Origin: Microbacterium terregens
Lineage (GTDB): Bacteria > Actinomycetota > Actinomycetes > Actinomycetales > Microbacteriaceae
DNA: 64,000 nt
Reading direction: 5' to 3'
NCBI RefSeq assembly: GCF_039534975.1
Contig: NZ_BAAAWH010000001.1
Coordinates: forward strand, 1,364,001-1,428,000
The notes beneath the pieces are model-generated. The model did not search any database. It was not told the DNA's origin and saw only the letters and a program-made list of their open reading frames with translations. Shown piece after piece: positions 43,130 to 54,284 of the stretch; positions within the stretch are counted from its first letter, which is position 1; each line of letters starts with the position of its first letter. The position numbers were made by a program, and so were the translations under genes.

Positions 43130-44797
43130 ATGAACCCCGCCGAACTCTCCACCGCCCTGCTCGCCATCGTGACCCCGCTCGCCGAGGCGCGCCGAGAGGG
43201 CTCGGCGGCCGGTCTGACGGCCGCTGACCTGCCGCTGGAGCGCCCGAAGAACCGCGACCACGGCGACTGGTCCTCCAACGCCGCGCTCAAGCTCGCGAAA
43301 GCGGTCGGAGCCAACCCGCGCGAGCTGGCCGCCGAGATCGCCTCCGGCCTCGCGCAGACGCCCGGGGTCGCCAGCGTCGAGGTCGCCGGTCCCGGTTTCA
43401 TCAACATCCGGCTGGATGCCGCGGCCGCCGGCGCGCTCGCCCGCACGATCGTCGAGGCCGGAGCGGCCTTCGGCACCAACGAGTCCCAGCGCGGCAACGC
43501 GATCAACGTCGAATTCGTCAGCGCGAACCCCACCGGACCCCTGCACATCGGCCACACCCGGTGGGCCGCGCTCGGCGACTCCATCGCCCGACTGCTGCTC
43601 GCCAGCGGCGCGACCGTGGCGCGCGAGTTCTACATCAACGACGCCGGCGTGCAGATGGAGCGGTTCGGACACTCGGTGCTCGCCTCGGTCAAGGGCGAAC
43701 CGACCCCCGAGGGCGGCTATGCCGGTGTCTACATCGACGACCTCGCCCGTCGCGTTCTGGAGTCCCGGCCCGACCTGCTCGACCTCGATCCCGATGAGCA
43801 GGTCGCCGTCGCTCGTGACCTCGCGTACGGGTTCCAACTCGGGGAGCTGCAGGCATCGCTGGCCAAGTTCCACGTCGCCTTCGATGTGTGGTTCTCGGAG
43901 CGCACCCTGCACGCTCCGGGCAGCGACGGGGAGCCCAGCCTCGTCGACGAGGCCGTCGATCGACTCCGCGCGCAGGGCCACGTGTTCGACGACGAGGGGG
44001 CGGTCTGGGTGCGCACCACCGACTTCGGCGACGACAAGGACCGCGTCATCCGCCGCTCCAACGGCGAGTACACGTACTTCGCTGCGGATGCCGCGTACTA
44101 CCTGAACAAGGGCGACCGGGGCTTCGCGCACAAGATCTATCTGCTCGGCGCCGATCACCACGGCTACGTGCACCGGCTGAAGGCGCTCGCGGGCGCCGCC
44201 GGCGACGACCCGGAGAAGGACATCGAGGTGCTGATCGGTCAGCTGGTCTCGATCAACGGGGCGCGCCTGTCCAAGCGCGCCGGCAACATCATCGAGATGG
44301 ACGACCTGCGCGAGTGGCTCGGCACCGATGCGCTGCGCTACTCGCTCGCCCGGTATCCCGCCGACTCGCCGCTCACGCTGGACCCGGAGTTGCTGCGCAA
44401 GCGGACGAACGACAATCCGGTCTTCTACGTGCAGTACGCGCACGCCCGCACGCACAACGTGGCGCGCAACGCCGTCGCGGCCGGCGTCGATCGCAGCGAG
44501 TTCGCCCCCGAGCTGCTCGACCACGAGACCGAGTCGGCGCTGCTGGGCGCGTTGCAGGAATTCCCGCGCATCGTCGCGTTCGCCGCCGAGGTGCGCGAAC
44601 CGCACCGCGTGGCTCGCTACCTCGAGGAGCTCGCCGGGCTGTACCACCGCTGGTATGACAACTGCCGGGTGATCCCGCTCGGCGACGAGCCCGTCGGCAG
44701 CGTGCACCGCACGCGGCTCTGGCTGAACGACGCGACCGGCCAGGTGCTGCGCAACGGGCTCGACCTGCTCGGCGTCGATGCGCCGGAACGGATGTAG
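43130..44797 (+). CDS. argS: Arginyl-tRNA synthetase
   Basis: The 555-residue class I synthetase has an N-terminal Arg_tRNA_synt_N domain, the HIGH motif within [19 protein letters not shown] (near residue 138), the RLSKRAGN segment replacing KMSKS (near residue 380), and the C-terminal DALR anticodon-binding domain ending [10 protein letters not shown]. It charges tRNA-Arg; tRNA-Arg(CCG) is encoded 2.3 kb upstream. The transcript probably continues into the DUF2993 gene 8 bases downstream. Confidence 0.96.
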   Translation: MNPAELSTALLAIVTPLAEARREGSAAGLTAADLPLERPKNRDHGDWSSNAALKLAKAVGANPRELAAEIASGLAQTPGVASVEVAGPGFINIRLDAAAAGALARTIVEAGAAFGTNESQRGNAINVEFVSANPTGPLHIGHTRWAALGDSIARLLLASGATVAREFYINDAGVQMERFGHSVLASVKGEPTPEGGYAGVYIDDLARRVLESRPDLLDLDPDEQVAVARDLAYGFQLGELQASLAKFHVAFDVWFSERTLHAPGSDGEPSLVDEAVDRLRAQGHVFDDEGAVWVRTTDFGDDKDRVIRRSNGEYTYFAADAAYYLNKGDRGFAHKIYLLGADHHGYVHRLKALAGAAGDDPEKDIEVLIGQLVSINGARLSKRAGNIIEMDDLREWLGTDALRYSLARYPADSPLTLDPELLRKRTNDNPVFYVQYAHARTHNVARNAVAAGVDRSEFAPELLDHETESALLGALQEFPRIVAFAAEVREPHRVARYLEELAGLYHRWYDNCRVIPLGDEPVGSVHRTRLWLNDATGQVLRNGLDLLGVDAPERM

Positions 44798-44805
44798 GCG
44801 AGGGC

Positions 44806-45627
44806 ATGACGACAGCCCAGACCCAGCCGACCGAACCACTCCCGGAGTGGGCGCACACCGAGCAGCCGCCCGCACGGCGCCGCCGGGTGTGGCCCTGGAT
44901 CGTCGCGGTGCTCGTGGTTGCCGGGCTCGCCGTCGCGGCGTGGTTCGCCGGGGAGTGGATCGCGCGCGACATCGTCACCTCCACCATCCGTGAGCAGGTC
45001 ATCACACAGCTCGCGCTGCCGGCCGACCAGGAGGTCGACGTCTCCGTCGCGGGAGCGGTCCTGCCGCAGCTGATCGCCGGCACTCTGGACGATGTCACCG
45101 TCGCCTCCGACGACGTGAAGCTCGGCGCGCTGGTGGGCGACGTGACCGTCCACGCGCAGGACATCGCCATTCGGGGGGATGCCGCGGCCGGAGCAGCATC
45201 GGCGACCGTCGTGCTCGACGCCGACCAGGTGCGCACGCTGCTTTCGACGGTCGAGAACTTCCCGGCCGATTCCGTGGGTCTGGCCGAGCCGAACGTCACC
45301 ATGGCGACCGACCTGCGCTTCTTCGGCCTGGAGGTGCCGGTCGGGGTGGCGCTGACGCCGAGCGCCGTGGACGGCGACATCGTGCTCACCCCGGCATCCC
45401 TCCAGCTCGCTGGTAACGAGGTGTCCGCCGACGCGCTTCGTGACCAGTTCGGCGCGGTGACCGACACCGTCCTGCGCGACTGGACCATCTGCATCGCCTC
45501 GTACATCCCGGCCGGAGTGCGGCTCGCGGACATCTCGGTGACCGGCGAGCACGTGGTCGCCGAGCTGGACATCGACGGGGCGATCGTTGGCGACCCGGCA
45601 CTGCAGCAGCCTGGCGCCTGCGCGTGA
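44806..45627 (+). CDS. DUF2993/LmeA-like membrane-anchored lipid-binding protein
   Basis: The 273-residue protein has a cytoplasmic basic start (PPARRRRVWP), a transmembrane helix at about residues 29-48, and a beta-rich extracytoplasmic domain of the DUF2993 type that includes VSVAGAVLPQLIAGTLDDV. In mycobacteria the family member LmeA is needed for lipomannan maturation and binds phosphatidylinositol-type lipids. That role is only transferred by similarity. It is probably co-transcribed with argS. Confidence 0.75.
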   Translation: MTTAQTQPTEPLPEWAHTEQPPARRRRVWPWIVAVLVVAGLAVAAWFAGEWIARDIVTSTIREQVITQLALPADQEVDVSVAGAVLPQLIAGTLDDVTVASDDVKLGALVGDVTVHAQDIAIRGDAAAGAASATVVLDADQVRTLLSTVENFPADSVGLAEPNVTMATDLRFFGLEVPVGVALTPSAVDGDIVLTPASLQLAGNEVSADALRDQFGAVTDTVLRDWTICIASYIPAGVRLADISVTGEHVVAELDIDGAIVGDPALQQPGACA

Positions 45628-45665
45628 GGACCGTCACCAACGCGTGATGGGCAGATGCCGTGCCA

Positions 45666-45671
45666 TAGACT
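45666..45671 (+). promoter_or_regulatory. Possible -10 element for lysA
   Basis: TAGACT would put the start near 45678 and give a leader of about 100 bases to the TTG of lysA. No riboswitch fold is recognised in the leader. Confidence 0.35.
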
Positions 45672-45780
45672 TCTGAGGACCGCCCGGCGCGTGAGTCCGC
45701 CGCTGCCGCGGCACACCCGCTGAGCCCGGGCTCACCCCCGCAGCAGTCGCGCCGAAGCACCCTTCCACGATTGGTTCGAG

Positions 45781-47229
45781 TTGTCCGTCTCTCCTTCGCT
45801 CGCCCCGGACTGGCTCCTGCCCCCGGACGACGCGAACGCGCTCGCACCCGGCGTCTGGCCGACATCCGCGACGCGGGACGACGAGGGCGTGCTGCAGATC
45901 GCCGGCGTGCCGGCCACCGACCTGCGCGACCGATTCGGCACGCCACTGTACGTGGTGGACGAGGATGAGGTCCGCGGGCACGCGCGTCGAACGCTGGCGG
46001 CCTTCCGGTCGGCGACCGCGCGCCACGGCGTGCAGGCCCGTGTCTACTACGCCGGCAAGGCCTTCCTGTGCGCCGAGGTCGTCCGGTGGGTGACCGACGA
46101 GGGCCTGGCCGTGGACGTGTGCACCGGAGGTGAGCTCGCGGTCGCACTCGCCGCCGGAGCCGACCCCGCTCGCCTCGGATTCCACGGCAACAACAAGAGC
46201 GTCGCGGAGCTCGAGAACGCGGTCGACGTCGGCATCGGCTCGATCGTGCTGGACAGCTGGATCGAGCTCGAGCGGCTCGCCGCCATCCTCGAGCGCCGAT
46301 CCGTGGACGATGTCCGCACGCAGACCGTGCTCGTTCGCGTCAACAGCGGCATCCACGCCGAGACCCACGAGTTCCTTGCCACCGCCCATGAAGACCAGAA
46401 ATTCGGCTTCACGCTCGAGGATGCCCCGGCTGTCGTGGCACGCATCCGCGAGTTGCCTGCGCTCGTCTTCGCGGGACTGCACTGCCACATCGGATCCCAG
46501 ATCTTCGGGACGGCCGGCTTCCTGGAATCCGCCGCACGGATCGTGGAGCTGCACGCCACGCTGCTGGACGGTGGCGACATCCCGGTCCTGAACCTCGGCG
46601 GTGGATTCGGGATCGCCTACACCTCGGCCGACGATCCCACACCGATCGAGGAGCTCGCATCGGGCATCGTCGACGCCGTCGCCCGCGAGTGCGAGGTGCG
46701 CGGCATCCCGATGCCCAACCTCGCCTTCGAACCCGGTCGGGCGATCGTGGGTCAGGCGGGGGTGACGCTGTACGAGATCGGCACGACCAAGCCGGTGGAG
46801 ATCGGCGCCGGCGCGCAGCGCCTGTACGTCAGCGTGGACGGGGGCATGAGCGACAACGCCCGGCCCGCGCTGTACGGGGCCGACTTCAGTGCACGGATCG
46901 CCTCCCGCGTGAGTGAGGCGGCACCTGCCTTGGTGCGCGTGGTCGGCAAGCACTGCGAGTCCGGCGACATCGTCGTGGACGCCGAATACCTGCCGGATGA
47001 CGTCGTCCCGGGCGACCTGCTTGCGGTGCCCGCGACCGGGGCGTACTGCTTCTCGCTCGCGAGCAACTACAACTACGTGCCGCGTCCTCCCGTCGTCGCG
47101 GTGCGCGCCGGCTCCGCCCGGATCATCGTGCGCGGCGTGAGCCTGGACGATCTCCTGGCGCATGACGCCGGATTGGACAAGACACCCGCGTTCCGCGGGG
47201 ACGACGAAAGAACAGAGGGAGCCGGATGA
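45781..47229 (+). CDS. lysA: Diaminopimelate decarboxylase
   Basis: The 482-residue fold-III PLP enzyme makes lysine from meso-diaminopimelate. It has YYAGKAF with the PLP Lys near residue 93, GLHCHIGSQIF, LNLGGGFGIAY, AFEPGRAIVG and the partner Cys in GKHCESGDIVVD. The frame has no start upstream of the TTG at 45781, so TTG is used; no Shine-Dalgarno is visible and the start remains uncertain. It overlaps the homoserine dehydrogenase gene by ATGA (47226-47229). Confidence 0.93.
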   Translation: MSVSPSLAPDWLLPPDDANALAPGVWPTSATRDDEGVLQIAGVPATDLRDRFGTPLYVVDEDEVRGHARRTLAAFRSATARHGVQARVYYAGKAFLCAEVVRWVTDEGLAVDVCTGGELAVALAAGADPARLGFHGNNKSVAELENAVDVGIGSIVLDSWIELERLAAILERRSVDDVRTQTVLVRVNSGIHAETHEFLATAHEDQKFGFTLEDAPAVVARIRELPALVFAGLHCHIGSQIFGTAGFLESAARIVELHATLLDGGDIPVLNLGGGFGIAYTSADDPTPIEELASGIVDAVARECEVRGIPMPNLAFEPGRAIVGQAGVTLYEIGTTKPVEIGAGAQRLYVSVDGGMSDNARPALYGADFSARIASRVSEAAPALVRVVGKHCESGDIVVDAEYLPDDVVPGDLLAVPATGAYCFSLASNYNYVPRPPVVAVRAGSARIIVRGVSLDDLLAHDAGLDKTPAFRGDDERTEGAG

Positions 47230-48551
47230 CCGACCACCGCCGACTGAGAGTTGCGCTGCTGGGGGCCGGGGCCGTGGGGTCACAGGTTGCCGCGCTGCTG
47301 CTCAAGCACGCCGACGAACTCGCCGACCGCGCCGGAGCGTCGCTGGAACTGGTGGGTATCGCCGTGCGCGACCTCGACGCGCCCCGCGAGACGGACCTGC
47401 CGCGCGAGCTGTTCACGACCGACGCGGAGTCCCTCATCGTCGGTGCGGACATCGTGATCGAGCTCATGGGCGGGATCGAGCCGGCCAAGACGTACCTCTT
47501 GCAGGCGATCAACTCGGGCGCGGACGCTGTCACCGCCAACAAGGCGCTGCTGGCCACCCACGGGCCCGAGATCTTCGACGCGGCAGACCAGGTCGGCGCG
47601 CAGGTGTACTACGAGGCCGCCGCGGCCGGTGCCATCCCGATCATCCGCCCGCTCCGCGACTCGCTGGCCGGCGACCGCGTCCGGCGCATCATGGGCATCG
47701 TCAACGGGACCACGAACTACATCCTCGACCGCATGGACACCGAGGGCGCCGACTTCGCGGACGTGCTCGCGCAGGCGCAGGCGCTCGGCTATGCCGAGTC
47801 CGACCCCACCGCCGACGTCGAAGGCTACGACGCCGCGCAGAAGGCGGCGATCCTGGCGAGCCTCGCGTTCCACACGACCGTCCCGCTGGATGCCGTGCAC
47901 CGCGAGGGGATCACCTCGATCGACAAGGCCACCATCGACTCCGCACGCCACGCGGGATATGTCATCAAGCTGCTGGCGGTGTGCGAGCGACTCGACGCGG
48001 AGCCGGGCGTGGACGGGCAGGAGTCGATCTCGGTGCGCGTCTATCCGGCGCTGATTCACCGGAACCACCCGCTGGCCAGTGTCCACGGCGCGAACAACGC
48101 CGTCTTCGTCGAAGCCGAGGCCGCCGGAAACCTCATGTTCTACGGCGCCGGCGCCGGCGGCGTGCAGACCGCGTCGGCGGTGCTGGGCGATGTGGTCTCC
48201 GCGGCCCGACGCCACATCGCGGGCGGCGTCGGCGTGGCCGAGTCCACCCGCGCGAACCTGCCGATCGTTCCGATCGGTCACGTCACCACGCGGTACCAGA
48301 TCACGCTCGAAGTCGACGACCAGCCGGGCGTCCTGGCCACGGTGGCCGGCATCCTCAGCGAAGGCCGCGTCTCGATCGCCACGGTCGAGCAGACCGTCAT
48401 CGATGACGCCGCGCTCGGCGTTCCCGTCGCGCGGTTGGTCATCGGAACTCACAAAGCACGAGAGCAGGACCTCAGCGACACCGTCGATCGACTCGCCGCC
48501 AGCGGCGTGGTCGAGCGGGTCGTCTCGGTGCTGCGCGTAGAAGGGGATTGA
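47226..48551 (+). CDS. hom: Homoserine dehydrogenase
   Basis: The 441-residue NAD(P)-dependent enzyme reduces aspartate semialdehyde to homoserine, the shared precursor for threonine and methionine. It has the Rossmann motif [11 protein letters not shown] near residue 11, the catalytic [26 protein letters not shown], and a C-terminal ACT domain ([19 protein letters not shown]) for threonine feedback. The gene overlaps lysA and is followed by thrC after one base. Confidence 0.95.
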   Translation: MTDHRRLRVALLGAGAVGSQVAALLLKHADELADRAGASLELVGIAVRDLDAPRETDLPRELFTTDAESLIVGADIVIELMGGIEPAKTYLLQAINSGADAVTANKALLATHGPEIFDAADQVGAQVYYEAAAAGAIPIIRPLRDSLAGDRVRRIMGIVNGTTNYILDRMDTEGADFADVLAQAQALGYAESDPTADVEGYDAAQKAAILASLAFHTTVPLDAVHREGITSIDKATIDSARHAGYVIKLLAVCERLDAEPGVDGQESISVRVYPALIHRNHPLASVHGANNAVFVEAEAAGNLMFYGAGAGGVQTASAVLGDVVSAARRHIAGGVGVAESTRANLPIVPIGHVTTRYQITLEVDDQPGVLATVAGILSEGRVSIATVEQTVIDDAALGVPVARLVIGTHKAREQDLSDTVDRLAASGVVERVVSVLRVEGD

Positions 48552-48552
48552 C

Positions 48553-49641
48553 ATGGCACACGTCTGGCGCGGAGTCCTCCGCGAATATGCCGATCGTCTG
48601 GGAGTGACGGATGCTTCGACCGTCGTCACGCTCGGCGAGGGCGGCACGCCGCTGCTGCCCGCGCCCGCGCTGTCGCGCCGCACCGGCGCCGACGTCTGGG
48701 TGAAGTTCGAAGGCATGAACCCGACCGGCTCGTTCAAGGACCGCGGCATGACCGTCGCCGTCTCGCGTGCGATCGAGCACGGCGCGAAGGCGATCATCTG
48801 CGCGTCCACCGGCAACACGTCGGCGTCGGCTGCGGCCTACGCTGCCCACGCCGGCATCACGGCTGCCGTGCTGGTCCCCGAGGGCAAGATCGCGATGGGC
48901 AAGCTGAGCCAGGCGGTCGCCCACAACGGCCAGTTGATCCAGATCCGCGGCAACTTCGACGACTGCCTCGAGATCGCCCGGGAGCTGGCCGATCACTACC
49001 CGGTCCACCTCGTGAACTCGGTCAATCCCGACCGGATCGAAGGCCAGAAGACCGCGGCGTACGAGGTCGTCGAGACGCTCGGCGACGCGCCGGACTTCCA
49101 CTTCATCCCGGTGGGCAACGCGGGCAACTACACCGCGTACTCCCGCGGATACCGCGAGGAGGCCGACCGCGGCATCTCCACGCGCGTCCCCCGCATGTTC
49201 GGCTTCCAGGCCGAGGGGAGCGCCCCGCTGGTGCGCGGTGAGATCGTCAAGAACCCCGAGACGATCGCCAGCGCGATCCGCATCGGAAACCCCGCGTCGT
49301 GGGAGCTCGCGCTCGAAGCGCGCGACGCGACGGACGGGTACTTCGGCGCGATCGACGACGACCGTATCCTGGCGGCGCAGAAGCTGCTCGCCGGCGAGGT
49401 GGGGATCTTCGTCGAGCCCGCCTCAGCGATCAGCGTCGCGGGTCTGCTGGACCGCGCCGAAGCCGGGGTCATCCCGCAGGGCGCGCGCGTCGTGCTGACC
49501 GTCACCGGCCACGGGCTGAAAGACCCCCAGTGGGCGCTGCGCAACGCGGACGGCACGCAGGTGGAACCCACTGTCGTGGATGCGACCACGTCGGACGTGG
49601 CATCCGTTCTCGGCCTGGTCTCCTCCGGAGTCACCGCGTGA
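48553..49641 (+). CDS. thrC: Threonine synthase
   Basis: The 362-residue PLP enzyme converts O-phosphohomoserine to threonine. It has [19 protein letters not shown] with the PLP Lys near residue 61, [13 protein letters not shown], the [14 protein letters not shown] phosphate loop, and a C-terminus that fits the short class I type. Its stop codon overlaps the thrB start (GTGA). Confidence 0.95.
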   Translation: MAHVWRGVLREYADRLGVTDASTVVTLGEGGTPLLPAPALSRRTGADVWVKFEGMNPTGSFKDRGMTVAVSRAIEHGAKAIICASTGNTSASAAAYAAHAGITAAVLVPEGKIAMGKLSQAVAHNGQLIQIRGNFDDCLEIARELADHYPVHLVNSVNPDRIEGQKTAAYEVVETLGDAPDFHFIPVGNAGNYTAYSRGYREEADRGISTRVPRMFGFQAEGSAPLVRGEIVKNPETIASAIRIGNPASWELALEARDATDGYFGAIDDDRILAAQKLLAGEVGIFVEPASAISVAGLLDRAEAGVIPQGARVVLTVTGHGLKDPQWALRNADGTQVEPTVVDATTSDVASVLGLVSSGVTA

Positions 49642-50639
49642 GCCGACCCGTCCGGAGACAGGTTTCCGAGCCGTTCGACACGGTCGCTTCGCGACCTGCT
49701 CGGGAACCCGCTGTCGAAGGGCGGTCCGTCGCGGTACGCGTGCCGGCGACCAGCGCCAACCTCGGGCCGGGGTTCGATACCCTCGGCCTGGCCTTGAGCC
49801 TGTACGACGAGCTCGTCGTGACCCGGATGCCCGGAGACGGGGTCGAGGTGACCGTCCACGGCGAAGGTGCGCAGGAGGTTCCGCGCGACGCGTCGAACCT
49901 CGTCGTCCGCGCGATGGCCTATGCATTCGAGTCGGTCGGGCGGCGGATGCCGGGAGTGCGACTGGACGCGCGCAACGTCATCCCGCACGGCCGAGGCCTC
50001 GGGTCGTCGGGCGCCGCGGTGGTATCCGGGCTGCTCGCGGCGAAGGGCCTGCTGGCGGGAGACGTCGAGTTCGGCGCCGAGACGCTGCTGCGCCTCGCCA
50101 CGGAACTCGAGGGGCACCCCGACAACGTGGCCCCCGCCCTGTTCGGCGGTCTCACCATCGCGTGGGTCGACGAGTCCGGGCCGCAGCACAAGAAGCTGCT
50201 CGTGCACCGGGGAGTGTCGCCGCTGATCTTCGTGCCGGAGTCCACGATGTCCACGAGCGTCGCGCGCAGCCTGCAGCCTCTGCAAGTGCCGCGCGAGGAT
50301 GCCGTCTTCAACGTCTCGCGATCCGCGCTGCTGATCGCAGCGCTCATGCAGAGCCCCGAGCTGCTCCTGGCGGCGACCGAGGACAAGCTGCACCAGAGCT
50401 ATCGCGCGCAGGCGATGCCGGAGACGGATCGCCTGGTGCGGAGCCTGCGCAATGCCGGCTTCGCAGCAGTCGTCTCCGGAGCCGGACCGAGCGTGCTGGT
50501 GCTCGCCGATGGCCCTGGTCGGCGCCTCGCGGCGGCCGATCTGGCGGCGCGATCCACGGACACTCCGTGGGAGGCGCTGATGCTCGCCGTGGACTTCAAG
50601 GGTGGTACAGTGAGGGACATAACGGAGGGTTCCACGTGA
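49638..50639 (+). CDS. thrB: Homoserine kinase with an N-terminal repeat-derived extension
   Basis: The 333-residue GHMP kinase phosphorylates homoserine. It has [18 protein letters not shown] near residue 38, the nucleotide loop [18 protein letters not shown] near residue 118, and [13 protein letters not shown]. The GTG at 49638 overlaps the thrC stop codon (GTGA). The first 30 or so residues before RSVAVRVP are not part of the GHMP fold and are coded by DNA that includes the palindrome GGTCGC-TTC-GCGACC. The natural start could lie closer to the fold, but no obvious one is present. Confidence 0.9.
   Translation: MSRPVRRQVSEPFDTVASRPAREPAVEGRSVAVRVPATSANLGPGFDTLGLALSLYDELVVTRMPGDGVEVTVHGEGAQEVPRDASNLVVRAMAYAFESVGRRMPGVRLDARNVIPHGRGLGSSGAAVVSGLLAAKGLLAGDVEFGAETLLRLATELEGHPDNVAPALFGGLTIAWVDESGPQHKKLLVHRGVSPLIFVPESTMSTSVARSLQPLQVPREDAVFNVSRSALLIAALMQSPELLLAATEDKLHQSYRAQAMPETDRLVRSLRNAGFAAVVSGAGPSVLVLADGPGRRLAAADLAARSTDTPWEALMLAVDFKGGTVRDITEGST
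49681..49697. repeat. Short palindrome inside the thrB 5' end
   Basis: GGTCGC and GCGACC surround a TTC loop, with flanks TTCGACAC and CTGCTC. It resembles small intergenic repeats of this lineage as I recall them. Confidence 0.4.
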
Positions 50640-50794
50640 CTACGTGAATCTGGCCTCCGCTCGCAATCTGCGAAACTCTGCACGACCCCCCGCCTTCCCA
50701 AGTTCGAAGCCTGTGAAGCGGCGCGGGCTGACGTCCGTTGTGGCGTGCGTCTCGTGCAGACATGATCATCCACACGTTTCATGAGGGAGAACTC

Positions 50795-52951
50795 GTGGAG
50801 TCCATCTCCGAGATCCATACCGCCGACGCCAACGGGGAAGAGCGCACGGAAGCGCCCGACGCCACCGAGAACGTCGACGCCACCACGGCCGAGAACAGCA
50901 CCGAGACCACCGAAGACCGCGCTGAGGCGCCGGCCGACGTGGTAGCTCCGGCCGACGAGCCCGCGGCCGAGACCGAAGCGGCACAGGCCGAAGAGCCTGC
51001 CGCGGCAGCAGCGCCGTCCGCTGCCGCCGAGGTCGCCGCCGACGCTCCCGCCGACTCTCCGGTGGATGCCGCTCCGGCAGCCACCGAAGCTCCCGTCGAG
51101 CCCGCCCCCGTCAAGGCGCCGCGCAAGCGCGCACCCCGTCGGGCGAAGAGCACCGGGGTCGCCGCTGAGGCGCCGGCATCCGTCGATGCACCCGCCGCCG
51201 ATGCACCCGCCGCCGATGCACCCGCCGCCGATGAGGCGCCGGCAGCCGCTGTCGAGGCGCCCGCTGCTGAGCCCGCCGCTGTCGAGGCGCCCGCCGCTGT
51301 CGAGGCGCCCGCCGCTGAGATTCCCGCCGTCGAGTCTGCTGCCGAGATCGAGACCGAACCGGCCGCCGTCGCAGCGCCCGAGACGACCGATTCTGCCCAG
51401 GGCGACGCCGCACCGCAGGCCCCCGCAGCCGAGAAGTCCACCGACGGTGAGGGTGGCGAGTCCGCTGACACGGCCGAAGCCGGCGAGTCCGGCGAGGACC
51501 ACGGCGATGGGACCCCCAGCCGTAGCCGCAGCCGGAGCCGCAACCGCAACCGCAACCGCAACGCCCAGGGCGGCCAGACCGGTCAGGCAACGCAGGCTGC
51601 CCCGGCCAAGGGCGACCAGGACGCGCCGAGCGCTCCCACTGCCAAGCCGCAGACGCAGTCTCCGGCATCCGACGCAGACGACGATGGCGGACCGGCGGGC
51701 AACCGCAACCGCCAGCGCAACAAGCGTCGCGGCCAGGGCGTCGCCGACGAGTTCGACACCGAGATCGGCGAGGACGACGTCCTCGTGCCGATCGCCGGAA
51801 TCCTCGACGTGCTCGACAACTACGCCTTCGTCCGCACCACCGGCTACCTGCCCGGCACCAGTGACGTCTACGTCTCGCTCGGCCAGGTGAAGAAGTACAA
51901 CCTCCGCAAGGGCGACGCCGTCGTCGGCGCGATCAAGCAGCCCCGCGAGGGCGAGCAGCCGGGACGCCAGAAGTACAACGCCCTGGTGAAGGTCGACTCC
52001 GTCAACGGATTGTCCGTCGAGGACGCCGCCGATCGCGTCGAGTTCGGCAAGCTGACGCCGCTGTACCCGCAGGAGCGCCTGCGCCTCGAGACCGTGCCCG
52101 AGAAGCTGACCCAGCGGATCATCGACCTGGTGGCACCGATCGGCAAGGGCCAGCGCGGCCTCATCGTCGCGCCGCCCAAGGCCGGCAAGACGATCGTGCT
52201 GCAGCAGATCGCCAACGCGATCGCGACGAACAACCCCGAGGTCCACCTCATGGTCGTCCTCGTCGACGAGCGTCCCGAAGAGGTCACCGACATGCAGCGG
52301 ACGGTTCGCGGCGAGGTCATCGCCTCGACGTTCGATCGTCCCGCCGAGGACCACACCACGGTCGCCGAGCTGGCCATCGAGCGTGCCAAGCGTCTCGTCG
52401 AGCTGGGCCGCGACGTCGTGGTGCTGCTGGACTCGATCACCCGTCTCGGTCGCGCGTACAACATCTCTGCCCCGGCATCCGGCCGCGTGCTCACCGGTGG
52501 GGTCGACGCCTCGGCGCTGTACCCGCCCAAGCGCTTCTTCGGCGCTGCGCGCAACATCGAGAACGGCGGCTCGCTGACGATCCTGGCCACGGCGCTCGTG
52601 GAGACCGGCTCCAAGATGGACGAAGTCATCTTCGAGGAGTTCAAGGGCACCGGCAACAGCGAGCTGCGCCTGTCGCGTCAGCTCGCCGACAAGCGCATCT
52701 TCCCCGCGGTCGACGTGAACGCGTCGAGCACGCGTCGTGAAGAGATGCTGCTCTCGGCCGATGAGGTCAAGATCACCTGGAAGCTCCGTCGCGCGCTTGC
52801 GGGTCTGGACACGCAGCAGGCCCTCGAGGTCGTGCTGGGCAAGCTGAAGGAGACGCAGTCCAACGTCGAGTTCCTGGTCCAGATGCAGAAGTCGATCCCC
52901 GCGCCGACCGGCGGTGGCAGCAGCCACGGGCACGAGAACAGCATTCGCTGA
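50795..52951 (+). CDS. rho: Transcription termination factor Rho with a long low-complexity N-terminus
   Basis: The 718-residue protein has about 300 N-terminal residues of low complexity: an acidic Ala/Pro/Glu-rich section with APAAD and EAPAAV repeats, then an Arg/Asn/Ser-rich segment ([15 protein letters not shown]). The conserved RNA-binding ([20 protein letters not shown]) and RecA-like domains follow, with Walker [12 protein letters not shown] near residue 460 and [12 protein letters not shown]. Actinobacterial Rho carries such inserts, which bind RNA. The GTG at 50795 has the Shine-Dalgarno GAGGGAGA and is used in preference to the earlier in-frame ATG at 50762. It lies upstream of prfA. 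Confidence 0.95.
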   Translation: MESISEIHTADANGEERTEAPDATENVDATTAENSTETTEDRAEAPADVVAPADEPAAETEAAQAEEPAAAAAPSAAAEVAADAPADSPVDAAPAATEAPVEPAPVKAPRKRAPRRAKSTGVAAEAPASVDAPAADAPAADAPAADEAPAAAVEAPAAEPAAVEAPAAVEAPAAEIPAVESAAEIETEPAAVAAPETTDSAQGDAAPQAPAAEKSTDGEGGESADTAEAGESGEDHGDGTPSRSRSRSRNRNRNRNAQGGQTGQATQAAPAKGDQDAPSAPTAKPQTQSPASDADDDGGPAGNRNRQRNKRRGQGVADEFDTEIGEDDVLVPIAGILDVLDNYAFVRTTGYLPGTSDVYVSLGQVKKYNLRKGDAVVGAIKQPREGEQPGRQKYNALVKVDSVNGLSVEDAADRVEFGKLTPLYPQERLRLETVPEKLTQRIIDLVAPIGKGQRGLIVAPPKAGKTIVLQQIANAIATNNPEVHLMVVLVDERPEEVTDMQRTVRGEVIASTFDRPAEDHTTVAELAIERAKRLVELGRDVVVLLDSITRLGRAYNISAPASGRVLTGGVDASALYPPKRFFGAARNIENGGSLTILATALVETGSKMDEVIFEEFKGTGNSELRLSRQLADKRIFPAVDVNASSTRREEMLLSADEVKITWKLRRALAGLDTQQALEVVLGKLKETQSNVEFLVQMQKSIPAPTGGGSSHGHENSIR
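51187..51231. repeat. 15-bp tandem repeats in rho
   Basis: GATGCACCCGCCGCC is repeated three times in frame, coding DAPAA. A second, less regular GAGGCGCCCGC-type repeat follows to about 51320. Confidence 0.75.
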
Positions 52952-52971
52952 CGTAGTCGTTCGGAGCATTC

Positions 52972-54051
52972 ATGTTCGAATCGGTGAAGACCCTCATCGA
53001 CGAGCACAAGGCCGTCCAGGAGGAACTCTCCGACCCGGCTGTGCACGCCGATGCGGGGCGCGCGAAGCGCGTCAACCGGCGCTATGCCGAGCTGTCGCGC
53101 ATCGTGGGTGCCTACGACGCGTGGGTGCTCGCGACCGGCGACCTTGAGGCCGCGCAGGAATTCGCCAACGAGGACGAGGCGTTCGCCGCCGAGGTGCCCG
53201 CGCTCGAGGAGCGCGTCGAGGAGACGCAGGAGAAGCTGCGGCGCCTCCTCATCCCGCGCGATCCCGACGACGGCCGCGACGTCATCATGGAGATCAAGGG
53301 CGGCGAGGGCGGTGCCGAGAGCGCCTTGTTCGCGGCCGACCTGCTGCGCATGTACCTGCAGTACGCGGCATCCCGTGGGTGGAAGACCGAACTGCTGGAA
53401 CGCACCGAATCGGACCTCGGCGGCTACAAGGACGTCCAGGTCGCCATCAAGGGCTCCTCGAGCGACCCCGCGCAGGGCGTATGGGCCTCGTTGAAGTACG
53501 AGGGCGGTGTGCACCGCGTGCAGCGCGTGCCGGCAACGGAGTCGCAGGGACGCATCCACACCTCGACCACGGGTGTGTTGGTCTTCCCCGAGGTCGACGC
53601 GCCCGACGAGGTCGAGATCAGCCCGAACGACCTCAAGATCGACGTCTTCCGCTCCTCCGGACCCGGGGGACAGTCCGTGAACACGACCGACTCCGCGGTG
53701 CGCATCACCCACCTGCCGACCGGCATCGTGGTGTCGATGCAGAACGAGAAGTCGCAGCTGCAGAACCGCGAGGCGGGCATGCGCGTGCTGCGGGCCCGCA
53801 TCCTCGCGAAGCAGCAGGAGGAGCTGGATGCCGCGTCCTCCGCAGCCCGCAAGTCGCAGATCCGCGGCATGGACCGTTCCGAGCGCATCCGCACCTACAA
53901 CTTTCCGGAGAACCGCATCGCGGACCACCGCACCGGGTACAAGGCGTACAACCTCGACCAGGTGATGGACGGTGCGCTCGACCCGATCATCCAGTCCTGC
54001 ATCGCGGCCGACGAGGAAGAGCGCCTCGCGGCGCTGGGTTCCGAGGACTGA
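52972..54051 (+). CDS. prfA: Peptide chain release factor 1
   Basis: The 359-residue protein recognises UAA and UAG. It has the GGQ loop [17 protein letters not shown] (near residue 231), whose Gln is methylated by PrmC, encoded 4.3 kb downstream, and a codon-recognition domain containing the PAT-type tripeptide at [10 protein letters not shown] terminator-like hairpin follows at 54060-54077. In related genomes prmC usually follows directly, so the intervening block is an insertion relative to that order. Confidence 0.96.
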   Translation: MFESVKTLIDEHKAVQEELSDPAVHADAGRAKRVNRRYAELSRIVGAYDAWVLATGDLEAAQEFANEDEAFAAEVPALEERVEETQEKLRRLLIPRDPDDGRDVIMEIKGGEGGAESALFAADLLRMYLQYAASRGWKTELLERTESDLGGYKDVQVAIKGSSSDPAQGVWASLKYEGGVHRVQRVPATESQGRIHTSTTGVLVFPEVDAPDEVEISPNDLKIDVFRSSGPGGQSVNTTDSAVRITHLPTGIVVSMQNEKSQLQNREAGMRVLRARILAKQQEELDAASSAARKSQIRGMDRSERIRTYNFPENRIADHRTGYKAYNLDQVMDGALDPIIQSCIAADEEERLAALGSED

Positions 54052-54059
54052 TCTCCGCT

Positions 54060-54077
54060 GCGGCGTCGCTTCGCCGC
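54060..54077 (+). terminator. Hairpin after prfA
   Basis: GCGGCG (54060-54065) pairs with CGCCGC (54072-54077), followed by a pyrimidine-rich TCTTCTCACTTCTC run. Confidence 0.5.
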
Positions 54078-54096
54078 GGGTCTTCTCACTTCTCCC

Positions 54097-54147
54097 GTGT
54101 GCGTGCGTGTGGGCGTGAGTGGCGTGAGTGCGTGTGCGTAAGTGCCC
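54097..54147. repeat. GT-rich low-complexity tract
   Basis: About 50 bases composed mainly of GTG, GCGTG and GAGTG blocks lie between prfA and the family B palindrome. The nature of the tract is unexplained. Confidence 0.6.
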
Positions 54148-54158
54148 GCGCCTCACCT

Positions 54159-54219
54159 GTTCACTTGCCCTGTTTGTACGCGCGCGCCCGCGTTTCGTGT
54201 ACATACAGGACAAGTGAAC
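54159..54219. repeat. Family B palindrome, upstream copy
   Basis: Arms at 54159-54179 and 54199-54219 (GTTCACTTGCCCTGTTTGTAC against GTACATACAGGACAAGTGAAC) pair except at two positions, one a possible G-U. The 19-base loop is GC-rich. It lies 65 bases before the DUF559 gene start. Confidence 0.9.
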
Positions 54220-54284
54220 CGCGGGGCGCGCGGGCCTGTGGACAGCGCGCCCGCGCCCCGCGGCGGTTGTGCGAGGGTGCCGGG

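Noticed and set aside
45691..45723. Possible leader peptide before lysA (GTG to TGA, 10 codons)
   Set aside because: It contains no lysine codons and no attenuator-like alternative hairpins are clear.
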